DNA of 64,000 nt from CAVXGU01 sp963761615 (GTDB lineage: Bacteria; Acidobacteriota; Vicinamibacteria; Vicinamibacterales; CAVVIG01). How positions within the stretch are numbered: the first letter of the stretch is position 1; each line of letters starts with the position of its first letter. Location: assembly GCA_963761615.1 (NCBI GenBank), contig CAVXGU010000004.1, positions 62,001-126,000 of the forward strand. The letters are read 5' to 3'. The notes beneath the pieces were generated by a model that was not told where the DNA came from, did not search any database, and saw only the letters and a list, made by a program, of their open reading frames with translations. The translations under genes and the position numbers were made by a program. Shown here piece after piece: positions 33,446-42,492 of this stretch.

Positions 33446-35251
33446 ATGAGACTGGACCGGAAGTATCTCCGGCGCCTCGCGCGGTCGTTGGGACTCCTGG
33501 AGCCCGGCCGCCGCCTCCGGAGCGAGGTGCGTCAGCGGCTGCTGCCCAGTGCCAGGCAGGCCGTCCGTGACAGTCGCCGACGCCACCAGGCGCTTCGACG
33601 CCGCCTGGCCGTGTTCGAGGGCGACTACCGGTCGCTGTTCGCCGGCTCCGGCGAGCCATCCGTGCGGGCCGGCCGGCGGGCCCTGTTCGTCAGCACACCG
33701 CCCCCGTGGGTAGAGGTGGAGCTCTGCCTGATGAAGGGCCTCGAGGCCGCCGGCTGGGCCGCCTCGCCCCTCGTCATGCACAAATCCGACGTGCTCGCGG
33801 GCTACTACGAGGTGGCGGGCAGGCATGACGCCTGTCGCTGGAGCCGGTTCTTCGATCCGGAGTCGTACCGGGAAGCCGCGGAGTCGCTCCTGGAGGGCCG
33901 GTGGTCGCTCGAGAGCGTTCTCGCGATCGACTTCGCCGGGCGGCGGGTCGGACTTCACGCGCTGGCGAGCGCCATGCGGGTCACGCGCGTGGGCCATGTC
34001 GATTTCGATTCGCGGTCCTTCCGTCGGGCATTCGTCGGCTTCCTGGCGTCTTCCCTGGCGGCGGATGCCGCCGCCCAGGCCGTGCTCGAGGAAGTCCGGC
34101 CCGATGCGGTCGTCATGGCTGACACCGTGTACACCCCGAAGGGAAACCTGTTCGACGCGTGCCTGGCCCGCGGCGTGCCGGTGATCCGATGGTACCCGGG
34201 ACCCCGCAACAACTGCCTGATGCTCAAGCGCTACTCTTCGACGAACAGAGATGAGGACGTCTTCTCCCTGTCCGAGTCCTCGTGGTCCTTCGTTCGCGGC
34301 ATGGCGTGGAACGCGGCGCAGGAGGAGGAGCTGGACCGCGAGTTCCAGCAGGCGTACGCGACGGGCGACTGGTTCGCCGAGGCGGGCACGCAATTCAACA
34401 CGCGGCTGGCGGGGGTGGATGCCGTGCGTCGGCGGCTGGGCCTGGACGCCTCGAAGAAGGCGGCGTTCCTGTTCCCGCACATCTCGTGGGACGCCTCGTT
34501 CAATCGCGGCCAGGATCTGTTCGCCAGCTACGAAGACTGGCTGATCGAAACGGTCCGGGCGGCCTGCGCCAACGATCGGGTGCAGTGGGTGATCAAGATT
34601 CATCCGGCGCACGTCGGCAAGGGCATGGTGGAGGCCTGGCATCGGGAACCGGCGGAGACGGCGGCGATCCGCCGGCGGATCGGCGGGCTGCCGCCGCACG
34701 TGACGGTGATACCGGCGACGACCGACATCAGCACGTGGTCGGTGCTCGCGGTGGCGGACTACTGTCTGACGGTCCGGGGCACGGTGGGGCTTGAGGCGGC
34801 GCGGCTCGGCACGCCGGTGCTGACGGGCGGTACGGGTCGCTACGATCGGAAGGGCTTCACGATCGATTCGTCCAGTCGTGAGGAATACCTGGGCCGCGTG
34901 GCCTCGATCGAGCGGATCCCCCGGCTGTCGCCCGCCCAGGTCGAGCTCGCCAACCGGTTCGCCTACGGGCTCTTCAAGCTCCGTCCCCTTCCGCTGTCGA
35001 GCGTCGAGATCGCGTGCGACCGGTCCTACGGCGCCGAGAACTTCTTCAATCGGGTGTGCATCAAGATTGCCGATGCGTCTGGCTGGGCCGAGGCCGCCAA
35101 TCTCAGGGCGTTCGCCGAGTGGATGACCTCATCCTCCGCGGAGGACTTTCTGAACACCACACGGCGGTCGCGGCCGCGCCCCGGGGATGGCACCTCGTAC
35201 CACGCTGACGCCCTCGGTGCCCACGAGCACGCCGGTCGACCACTGACATGA
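33446..35251 (+). CDS. KpsC/KpsS-like capsule polysaccharide glycosyltransferase, tandem copy A
   Basis: This 601-residue soluble protein with a basic N-terminus has a divergent N-terminal half. The C-terminal half has the hallmarks of the capsule Kdo-transferase group: FLFPHISWDASF, WVIKIHPAHVGKG, and ADYCLTVRGTVGLEAARLGTPVLTGG with the (T/S)-x-GLEA donor-site motif. Immediate linkage to neuA and neuB suggests a CMP-ulosonate donor, as with KpsC/KpsS using CMP-Kdo; that is inference. Its last bases overlap the ATG of copy B. The C-terminal half is about 98% identical in DNA to copy B, while the N-terminal half is clearly more diverged. Confidence 0.75.
   Translation: MRLDRKYLRRLARSLGLLEPGRRLRSEVRQRLLPSARQAVRDSRRRHQALRRRLAVFEGDYRSLFAGSGEPSVRAGRRALFVSTPPPWVEVELCLMKGLEAAGWAASPLVMHKSDVLAGYYEVAGRHDACRWSRFFDPESYREAAESLLEGRWSLESVLAIDFAGRRVGLHALASAMRVTRVGHVDFDSRSFRRAFVGFLASSLAADAAAQAVLEEVRPDAVVMADTVYTPKGNLFDACLARGVPVIRWYPGPRNNCLMLKRYSSTNRDEDVFSLSESSWSFVRGMAWNAAQEEELDREFQQAYATGDWFAEAGTQFNTRLAGVDAVRRRLGLDASKKAAFLFPHISWDASFNRGQDLFASYEDWLIETVRAACANDRVQWVIKIHPAHVGKGMVEAWHREPAETAAIRRRIGGLPPHVTVIPATTDISTWSVLAVADYCLTVRGTVGLEAARLGTPVLTGGTGRYDRKGFTIDSSSREEYLGRVASIERIPRLSPAQVELANRFAYGLFKLRPLPLSSVEIACDRSYGAENFFNRVCIKIADASGWAEAANLRAFAEWMTSSSAEDFLNTTRRSRPRPGDGTSYHADALGAHEHAGRPLT
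34268..34978. repeat. Near-identical tract shared with 36070-36780 (gene-conversion tract)
   Basis: These bases differ from 36070-36780 (constant offset 1802) at only about a dozen or so positions by eye. Sequence on the 5' side, within the same two genes, is far less alike. Similarity continues less strictly to about 35140/36942. The sharp left edge at CTGTCCGAGTCC is what recombination between tandem copies would leave. Confidence 0.75.
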
Positions 35252-37029
35252 GAGTGGAGCGGAAGCATTTCCGGCGCCTCGCGCGATCGTTGGGACTCCT
35301 GGAGTCCAGCCGCCACATCCGAATGCAGGCGCGGCAGCTTCTGCCCGGCGCCTGGCAGGCCTCTCGGAGGAACCGCCGACGCGAGGAGGCGCTTCGACGG
35401 CGCTTGGTCGCCTTCACGCAAGACTACGGATCGCTCTTCGCTGGGGCGGGCGGACGGCGGTCCGAGCCGGCCGGTCGGCGGGCCCTGTTCGTCAGCAGCG
35501 CGCCGCCATGGGTGGAGGTGGAGTTGTGTCTGATGATGGGCCTCGAGGCCGCCGGCTGGGCCGTCTCGCCGCTCATCATGCACAAGTCCCAGGTGCTCGA
35601 GGGGTACTACCAGTTGACGGGCAGGCGTGACGTCTATCGCTGGAGCCGGTTCTTCGACCAGGAGGCCTACCAGGACGCCGCGGAGTCGCTGCTCGACACC
35701 CGACGCTCGCTGGAGAGGATCCTGGCACTCGACTTCGAAGGACGCCGGGTCGGACTCCACGCGCTGTCGAGCGCCCTGCGGAAGATGCGCGTCGGCCATC
35801 TCAATCTCGACTCGCCGGCAGTTCGTCGGAAACTCGTCGGCTTCCTGGCGTCTTCCCTGGCGGCCGACGCGGCCGCCCGGGCGGTGTTGGATGAAGCGCG
35901 GCCCGATGCCGTTCTCCTGCTCGACACGGTGTACACGCCCACGGGTAATCTTCTGGACGTCAGCGTGACGCGTGGTGTGCCGGTGACTCGGTGGTACCCG
36001 GGACCCCGCAACAACACCCTGATGTTCAAGCGGTACTACTCGAGCAACAGGGACGACGACCTCTATTCGCTGTCCGAGTCCTCGTGGTCCTTCGTTCGCG
36101 GCATGGCGTGGAACGCGGCGCAGGAGGAGGAGCTGGACCGCGAGTTCCAGGAGGCGTACGCGACGGGCGACTGGTTCGCCGAGGCGGGCACGCAATTCAA
36201 CACGCGGCTGGCGGCGGTGGATGCCGTGCGTCGGCGGCTGGGCCTGGACGCCTCGAAGAAGACGGCGTTCCTGTTCCCGCACATCTCGTGGGACGCCTCG
36301 TTCAATCGCGGCCAGGATCTGTTCGCCAGCTACGAAGACTGGCTGATCGAAACGGTCCGGGCGGCCTGCGCCAACGATCGGGTGCAGTGGGTGATCAAGA
36401 TTCACCCGGCGCACGTCGGCAAGGGCATGGTGGAGGCCTGGCACCGCGAACCGGCGGAGACGGCGGCGATCCGCCGGCGGATCGGCGGGCTGCCGCCGCA
36501 CGTGACGGTGATGCCGGCGACGACCGACATCAGCACGTGGTCGGTGCTCGCGGTGGCGGACTACTGTCTGACGGTCCGGGGCACGGTGGGGCTCGAGGCG
36601 GCGCGGCTCGGCACGCCGGTGTTAACGGGCGGTACCGGTCGCTACGATCGGAAGGGCTTCACGATCGATTCGTCCAGCCGCGAGGAATACCTGGGCCGGG
36701 TGGCCTCGATCGAGCGGATCCCCCGGCTGTCGCCCGCCCAGGTCGAGCTTGCGAATCGGTTCGCCTACGGGCTCTTCAAGCTCCGTCCGCTTCCGCTGTC
36801 GAGTCTCCAGACGGAATACGACAAATCGTACGGCGTCGACAATCTCTTCAATCGGGTGTGCATCAAGATTGCCGATGCGTCCGGCTGGGCCGAGGCCGCC
36901 GATCTCAGGGCGTTCGCCGAGTGGATGACCTCATCCTCCGAGGAAGATTTTCTGAACACCACATGGCCGTTGCGGCCGCGAGAAGGGGACGCCGCCCTTC
37001 ACCAGCCCGACGCGCTTTCGCGCCGATGA
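35248..37029 (+). CDS. KpsC/KpsS-like capsule polysaccharide glycosyltransferase, tandem copy B
   Basis: This 593-residue tandem paralogue of the preceding gene starts at ATG 35248, inside its last codons. It has the same layout: basic start MRVERKHFRRLARSLGLLES, then VEVELCLMMGLEAAGW, RWYPGPRNN, FLFPHISWDASF, IKIHPAHVGKG and TVRGTVGLEAARLG. The first 270 residues differ from copy A at many positions. The rest is nearly the same, so the pair may differ in acceptor but share the donor. The stop overlaps the next ATG (ATGA). Confidence 0.75.
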   Translation: MRVERKHFRRLARSLGLLESSRHIRMQARQLLPGAWQASRRNRRREEALRRRLVAFTQDYGSLFAGAGGRRSEPAGRRALFVSSAPPWVEVELCLMMGLEAAGWAVSPLIMHKSQVLEGYYQLTGRRDVYRWSRFFDQEAYQDAAESLLDTRRSLERILALDFEGRRVGLHALSSALRKMRVGHLNLDSPAVRRKLVGFLASSLAADAAARAVLDEARPDAVLLLDTVYTPTGNLLDVSVTRGVPVTRWYPGPRNNTLMFKRYYSSNRDDDLYSLSESSWSFVRGMAWNAAQEEELDREFQEAYATGDWFAEAGTQFNTRLAAVDAVRRRLGLDASKKTAFLFPHISWDASFNRGQDLFASYEDWLIETVRAACANDRVQWVIKIHPAHVGKGMVEAWHREPAETAAIRRRIGGLPPHVTVMPATTDISTWSVLAVADYCLTVRGTVGLEAARLGTPVLTGGTGRYDRKGFTIDSSSREEYLGRVASIERIPRLSPAQVELANRFAYGLFKLRPLPLSSLQTEYDKSYGVDNLFNRVCIKIADASGWAEAADLRAFAEWMTSSSEEDFLNTTWPLRPREGDAALHQPDALSRR

Positions 37030-38189
37030 ACACCCCGGACCGGATCCGCCCGCGCAGCATCACGCTCGACGTGCGCCCCATCGATCGGTCCGCATACGAG
37101 GAGACCGTCGCCCAGTACCTGCGGCAGTTCTCGGGGCGTCCAGGCGTGCGGGCGATCGGCACGTTTGGCGGCGTTGGCACACCCGGAGTCTCCGACATCG
37201 ACCTCCTGGTCGTGTGCGACGACGACTCCGGGGCCGATCTCGAGCGGGCGTCCGACGAATTTCGACGGCAGTCGCCCCTGCGCGAGTATCTCTTTCGACA
37301 TGACGTGTACGTGATTCCCGTGAGCGGCGTCGGCGATCTATTGCACTTTCATCCCTGTGACAGCCTGACCACGCTCTGGGGCGACCAGTCTCTGCTCGCC
37401 GGTTGCCGGACGCCGGACGAGGCGGGCCGCCTGCTGCGTACCGTCTTGTGGAACAGCAGCTGCTGGGGGCGCACGGCGGGCTATTGCGGCGAGACCGGTC
37501 TGAGCCTGCGATCGCTGCTCGTGCGGATCAAGGCCATCGTGATGAGCGCGCTCCACAACTGCTGGCTCATGCCGGAGGATCTGCCGGCTCCCCTGCCCGG
37601 CACCCTGGAGGAAGTCGAAGCGGAACGACGGGAAATCGTGCGCGCGGGCGAGCGCGACCAGGGCGCGATGGCGGTCGCACTGCTGCACAAGGTGCTCGAC
37701 GTGCTCGTCGAATCCGACCGGATACTCGCGACGTGGCTCGGCCGGCAGGGCCTCGTCGACGGGGGTGGCCGGACCACCTTGCGCCTGTCGGAGCATCAGG
37801 TTGTGGTGTGCGAGGGGGTGGGGCGTCGGGACGGGAGCATGGTCCACCGGCACGCGTCGACCACACACGAGACGTATCTCCCGTCCTTCTACCAGGCAGT
37901 CGGCGCTCTGGTCGCCGCGCCGTTCCTGACGATCGAGCCGAGCCTGGCCCGGCTGTGGCGTCCATCGCGCGAGACGCGGGTGGCTGACGCGCTTCGACGG
38001 GCTGCCGATCGCTGGCAGGTCGCGTTTCGAGCCAATGTCGACGGAGCGGTGCGTGTCGGCCTCCATCCTTTCGCGTTGCACGTGTATCCGTTCAACGTAC
38101 GCCGTGTCGACTCGCCTGCCCGTCGATATGCGAAGCGGATCCTGGGGGCGCGCGGCAGGACGTGGCTCCGCGCCCGGATCCACCCGTGA
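37026..38189 (+). CDS. Nucleotidyltransferase-fold protein of unknown function
   Basis: This 387-residue protein has the Pol-beta/minimal nucleotidyltransferase signature at residues 41-60: GTFGGVGTPGVSDIDLLVV, with the glycine pair and the metal-binding D-x-D. A second acidic residue region follows around HDVYVIP. The remaining 250 residues are mostly helical, contain DSLTTLWGDQ and LLHKVLDVLVESD, and match nothing I know. There is no membrane segment. It lies between the tandem KpsS-like genes and a methyltransferase with 4-base overlaps on both sides, so it is co-translated with them. Possible roles include nucleotidylating a sugar or acceptor, or modifying a protein; I cannot choose. Confidence 0.7.
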   Translation: MNTPDRIRPRSITLDVRPIDRSAYEETVAQYLRQFSGRPGVRAIGTFGGVGTPGVSDIDLLVVCDDDSGADLERASDEFRRQSPLREYLFRHDVYVIPVSGVGDLLHFHPCDSLTTLWGDQSLLAGCRTPDEAGRLLRTVLWNSSCWGRTAGYCGETGLSLRSLLVRIKAIVMSALHNCWLMPEDLPAPLPGTLEEVEAERREIVRAGERDQGAMAVALLHKVLDVLVESDRILATWLGRQGLVDGGGRTTLRLSEHQVVVCEGVGRRDGSMVHRHASTTHETYLPSFYQAVGALVAAPFLTIEPSLARLWRPSRETRVADALRRAADRWQVAFRANVDGAVRVGLHPFALHVYPFNVRRVDSPARRYAKRILGARGRTWLRARIHP

Positions 38190-39175
38190 CGACCGAACGT
38201 TTCAAGGTGCTCCTTCGGGTCGGTCGGGCTCTCGCCACAGGGAAGATCACGCTGGCAGCGCCGTTCGGACGACGCCTCGACTGGATTGGCGACCATCGCA
38301 CGTTCGAAGTACAGGTCGACGACGGTCTCGAGTCGCTGGTGGTCCGGTATGCCTACGGACCATTCATCCTGCAGCACCGCCAGCAGCCGCCCGGGTCCTA
38401 CCACGAGGCGTCGGGTGTCTTGAGAAGGCTGGGCCTGATGCCCCCTGGCGTGCGAGAGGCGCCGAGCTATCGATATCGATTTCGCGGTTGCTGGGTCGAG
38501 TGGCGGCCCGAGTCGGGACTGTGGCCCCCCTCCCTCAGTTCGTTCACGGTTGCAGCGACGATCCTCGACCAATCGTCTCGTCCGGGCCGCGTGTGGGACG
38601 TCGGATGTGGTTCCGGCATCGTCGGCCTGCTGGTGGCGCGCCTTGCCGACCGGGCCGACGTGACACTCAGCGACGTCGACCCGCGAGGTGTGGAGCTGGC
38701 CAAGGAAAATGCCGACCGATTGGGTGTGGTCGGGGCCAACTTCGTCGTCGAGCCGTTTCCTCCCGAGAGAAGACCGTCGCTCGAGTGCGATCTGCTCGTC
38801 AGCAACCCTCCGTGGTTCCACACGGAATGTCAGCTGGGTAACCCGTCCGAGTGGCCGAGTCTCGACAAGCTGCCGCTCCTGACGGCGCTCCTGACCCACG
38901 GGTTGGAGTGGGGAAGGCGCGTTGTCGTCACCTTTTCGGGAATGCTGTGGAACGACGTCAGCCGGCACCTCTCGGCAATAGAGACGTCAGGAGGCCGATG
39001 GCGCATCCTCAGGCGCGATCGGTTGCCCGTTCCCATGCGGATCCTGCAGGTCGAGCCGCGGCGTCAGGTGCCGCCCGGGCTCTTCCGTGACGAGACCTGG
39101 CCGCCTGCTGGCTGGGCGCACGAGATTATCGTGTGCGAACTGTCCTCCCCCGGAGCGGATCGCCACGACCAGTGA
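38186..39175 (+). CDS. Class I SAM-dependent methyltransferase (NPPW type)
   Basis: The GTG at 38186 overlaps the previous stop, giving 329 residues (an in-frame GTG at 38162 is less likely). After a roughly 130-residue N-terminal domain come the SAM-binding motif VWDVGCGSGIVGLLVA, the acidic SDVDPRGVELAKENA and the catalytic-type motif LLVSNPPWFH. NPPW/Y is seen in enzymes that methylate amino or amide nitrogens, such as HemK/PrmC and RsmC relatives. In this setting a sugar amine or the product of the preceding nucleotidyltransferase-fold protein may be the target, but that is a guess. Confidence 0.8.
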   Translation: MTTERFKVLLRVGRALATGKITLAAPFGRRLDWIGDHRTFEVQVDDGLESLVVRYAYGPFILQHRQQPPGSYHEASGVLRRLGLMPPGVREAPSYRYRFRGCWVEWRPESGLWPPSLSSFTVAATILDQSSRPGRVWDVGCGSGIVGLLVARLADRADVTLSDVDPRGVELAKENADRLGVVGANFVVEPFPPERRPSLECDLLVSNPPWFHTECQLGNPSEWPSLDKLPLLTALLTHGLEWGRRVVVTFSGMLWNDVSRHLSAIETSGGRWRILRRDRLPVPMRILQVEPRRQVPPGLFRDETWPPAGWAHEIIVCELSSPGADRHDQ

Positions 39176-39179
39176 AGGC

Positions 39180-41040
39180 ATGACGACGGGCCGGACGGTT
39201 GGAGGCGAGTGGCGTGTCGTTACGGGCCTGGCGCTGGTCGCGGCGTTGGGGATGGCGGTGGTTCTCCAGGGATGGCGATCTCCGCGTCCCCGACCCAGAT
39301 CTCACCCCGGACATCCGCAGCGCGTACGCCCTGCTGGATCACGGCCGCATTCCCGAACACGGCGTGCTCACGAGCCTGCTGTCCTACGCGCCGCCGGGCG
39401 CCGCGTGGCTGGACGTCCCCGGTGCCGCGTGGTTCGGGGACGTGCGCCTGGTCACCTACGCCGGGGCGGCAGCCCTGTACCTCGGCACGCTCGTCGGTAT
39501 CTGGGTGCTCGGCCGGCGGTTCGTCGATCCGTCCAGTGCGGCCGTCGCCACCGCGGTGTACGCGCTCTCCGACCGGGGCCTGTACATGCTGCGGATGCAC
39601 GGGCCGCGCGGAGAGCCGTTCTTCTTCGTGTGGATGACGTATCTCTGCGCCCAGTGGGTGACCCGCCGCGACGGCCGGTGGCTCGCGGCCGCGCTGTTGA
39701 CGTTCGCGGCGGGCATGTACGTCTTTCTCGAACTGGCGCCCGCGGGAGTCGCGATCCTCGCGCTGGGGCTCGTCTTTCGCCCGCCCGTCCGGCTCCGGTG
39801 GCTGGGCGCCGCCGTCGTGCTCGCGGCCATCCTGTGGTTTCCGTACCTCCGGTTCGAAGCGAATCGGCGCTTCGTGGACCTGCGGTCGCAGGCGCTCGTG
39901 ACGCCGATCGTCCCGCCCGCCGTGTCGTCCGCCTTCTGCGACCCCGGGCGGGCGGGTGCTCTTGCCGGCGCCGACGCACAGGGCGGAGAGACGGGGGGGA
40001 GTCGGCCATCCGGCATCGCGGGATCCGCAGGACGCCGCCTGCTGGCCTTCGGTCGTGGCCTGGTCGCCAATGTGCCGATCGCCGTGGATGCCGTGACCGT
40101 CGTCTTGTCGGTGCTCACGATGATCGGGATGGTCGCCGTCGGCCGCCTGACGCGCCGGCCGACATTGACGAAGATCGTCTCGAGCCGGAACCGGATCCTG
40201 GATGGACTCGGGCTTTGCCTCTGTGCCGCCGCACTGGCTGGCGAACCTCTCGTCCATCGCGTCTTCCCTTCCGGCGCGCCGTTCGAGCCCTACACCATCG
40301 CGAGCGTGCACATCCTCCTGTGGTTCGTCGCCTTCTCCGGCGTCGCCCTGCTGTCGCGGCGACGCCTCTGGCGTCTCATCGACGGAGTCGCCCAGCGGAT
40401 TCAACCGCCGCGGGATGCCGTCGCGGTGGTCGTGAGTCTGCTCGTGCCGTGGGCGATCCTCGCCTGTGTCGCGGAGCACGGGCGCGACGATCGGTTCGTC
40501 TTTCTCTGGCCCGTTCAAGTGCTGATGCTCGCCGCCGTGCTGGTGGCCATGGCGCGCGGATCGGGGCGGGCGCGCGCGGCCGGCAGCCTTGCCGCGGTGG
40601 CGCTCGCCCTGGCGCTCGTCTGGGATCCCCTGAGCACTGCCTTCAGGAACGCGCGCGCGGAGGGCTGGGCGGGACGGGACGCGCCGCGGGTCCAGGCGAT
40701 CGACGCGCTGGCCGCGACGATTCGCGCGACCGGGCGAAGCCGCGCCGTCGTCGGATACGTCCTGCCGGTGAGCCAGACGTGGGGCTGGCGGTTCACGGCC
40801 GCGGATCCCGTCTACAGGCCGGGAACGAATCTGGACCTCCTCCTTCGGCGCCCGCACGGCATCGAGAACCTCGAGCGCTGCGCCGAGGGCTTCTCTGACG
40901 AAGACGAGTACCGGCTGGTCGCCCCGGCAGCGCTCCCGCGCGACGGAAGGGGATCGGCCGCGGTTGGCGGCGATCCGGGTTTTCAGGTCCTCGCGACGGT
41001 TGGCGGGTTCCAGATCTGGCAGCGCGCCGAAGCGAAGTGA
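39180..41040 (+). CDS. GT-C type multi-pass membrane glycosyltransferase, frameshifted
   Basis: ATG 39180 starts MTTGRTVGGEWRVVTGLALVAALGM, a good first transmembrane helix. The frame is lost at the GGG of 39269-39271; one base less gives LQDGDLRVPDPDLTPDIRS and continues to 41040, about 620 residues. The protein has roughly ten helices. The first periplasmic loop (DLTPDIRSAYALLDHG...YAPPGAAWLD) resembles the acidic catalytic loop of GT39/ArnT-like enzymes that use polyprenyl-phosphate sugars. The start lies 4 bp after the methyltransferase stop. I infer periplasmic decoration of the glycan. Confidence 0.65.
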
Positions 41041-41076
41041 TGGCCACACGAAACGGGCTCCGACCTCCACCGACCC

Positions 41077-42492
41077 TTGAAGATCCTCCAGTTGGCACGA
41101 CCGACGAGAGCGGGGGAGCCGCCGTCGCCGCGAACGGGCTGGTCGGCGACCTTCGTGCCAGGGGGCATCGTGTGTGGTACGTCGTGGGGCGGAAGACCGG
41201 GACGGCTCCGGACACGCTCGTGCTGCCCGACGACGGGCGGGCGGCGTATCGGTGGAGCGGGTACGCGGCGCTGCAGAGCGGGCTGGGGCGTCTGGCCGGG
41301 CGGTTCCCGGGCTGCGGCTGGGGATTGGCCAGCCGATCGCTGCGTGCGATCACGCACCCGCGGGTCCTCGTGGATCAATGGCGCGGGATTGAAGACTTCG
41401 AGTTCCCGGGGACCTACGACCTCTTCGACCTGGTGGACGACGAACCAGACGTCGTGCACTGCCACAACCTCCACGGGTCTGTACTTCGATCTGCGCGCTC
41501 TTCCGCAGATCAGCCGCCGGGTGCCCACGATCGTCACCCTTCACGACATGTGGCTGCTGACCGGACACTGCGGCTACTCGCTGTCCTGCGACCGCTGGGC
41601 GACCGGATGCGGGACGTGTCCGGACCTGCGGCTCGATCCGGCGATTCATCGAGACGCCACCGACCGGAATCTGGCGCGGAAGCGCCGCATCTATCTCTCG
41701 TGTCGGCTCCATGTCGCGACGCCGTCCCGCTGGCTGCTGGATCTCGTGCGGCGGTCCGCCCTGATGCCGGCCGTGCGTGAAGTGAAGGTGATCCCGAACG
41801 GCGTCGACCTGTCGGTCTTTCGGCCCGGCGACCGCGCCGCCGCGCGGGCCGCGCTCGGTCTGCCGCAGGACGGCTTCGTCGTCCTGGCCACGGCAGGCAG
41901 CCGGAACAGCATGTGGAAGAATGGGCCGATGATGTCGCGCGTGATCGAGCGTCTCGCGAGCGCGTGGACCGATGGATTGGCGACCGTCATCCTTCTCGGG
42001 GGGCGGCCGGGCCGGACGCGTGTCGACCGTGTCCACGTGGTGAGCATGCCCTACCAGTCGGCCGCGTCGATGGTCGCGTGCTATCGCGCCGCTGACGTCT
42101 ATGCGCATGCCTCCCGGGCGGACAATCACCCGCTGTCGGTGCTCGAGGCGCTGGCGTGCGGCACGCCGGTCGTGGCCACGGGCGTGGGCGGCGTTCCGGA
42201 GCAGATTCGCTCCGCCGGCGTCGGCGCCGTGTCGTCCGGGTCCGGTGGGGCCCTGGAGGATGCCACCGGCGTTCTGGTGCGTCCCGATGACGCCGACGGG
42301 ATGGCCGCCGCGATCGGCGCCCTGCGCACGAACACACCGGTGCGGGAGGCGATGACACGAAACGCCGTCCGCGATGCCGAACGACGCTTCAGCCTGACCG
42401 GGCAGGTCGACGCGTATCTCGACTGGTATCGGAGTCTGCTCGCGGCCGACGCGCCGCGCGACGAGCCCGGCGGTGTCATCGGGGATGTGTGA
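41077..42492 (+). CDS. GT4 family glycosyltransferase (WcaL-like), two compensating frameshifts
   Basis: TTG 41077 encodes KILQLARPTRAG, the standard start of this group. The expected GGAAVAANGLVGDLRARGHRVW then appears in another frame, as if one G is missing from the G5 run at 41111-41115. HCHNLHG is followed by a return to the first frame at about 41478-41481, giving YFDLRALPQISRRVPTIVTLHDMWLLTGHC and the cysteine-bearing GCGTCPDL loop of WcaL-like enzymes. The donor half has IPNGVDLSVF and HASRADNHPLSVLEALACG. Between the two breaks the continuous frame encodes Arg/Ser/Thr-rich nonsense. If read correctly it is a normal roughly 470-residue transferase. Confidence 0.8.
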   Translation: MKILQLARPTRAGEPPSPRTGWSATFVPGGIVCGTSWGGRPGRLRTRSCCPTTGGRRIGGAGTRRCRAGWGVWPGGSRAAAGDWPADRCVRSRTRGSSWINGAGLKTSSSRGPTTSSTWWTTNQTSCTATTSTGLYFDLRALPQISRRVPTIVTLHDMWLLTGHCGYSLSCDRWATGCGTCPDLRLDPAIHRDATDRNLARKRRIYLSCRLHVATPSRWLLDLVRRSALMPAVREVKVIPNGVDLSVFRPGDRAAARAALGLPQDGFVVLATAGSRNSMWKNGPMMSRVIERLASAWTDGLATVILLGGRPGRTRVDRVHVVSMPYQSAASMVACYRAADVYAHASRADNHPLSVLEALACGTPVVATGVGGVPEQIRSAGVGAVSSGSGGALEDATGVLVRPDDADGMAAAIGALRTNTPVREAMTRNAVRDAERRFSLTGQVDAYLDWYRSLLAADAPRDEPGGVIGDV

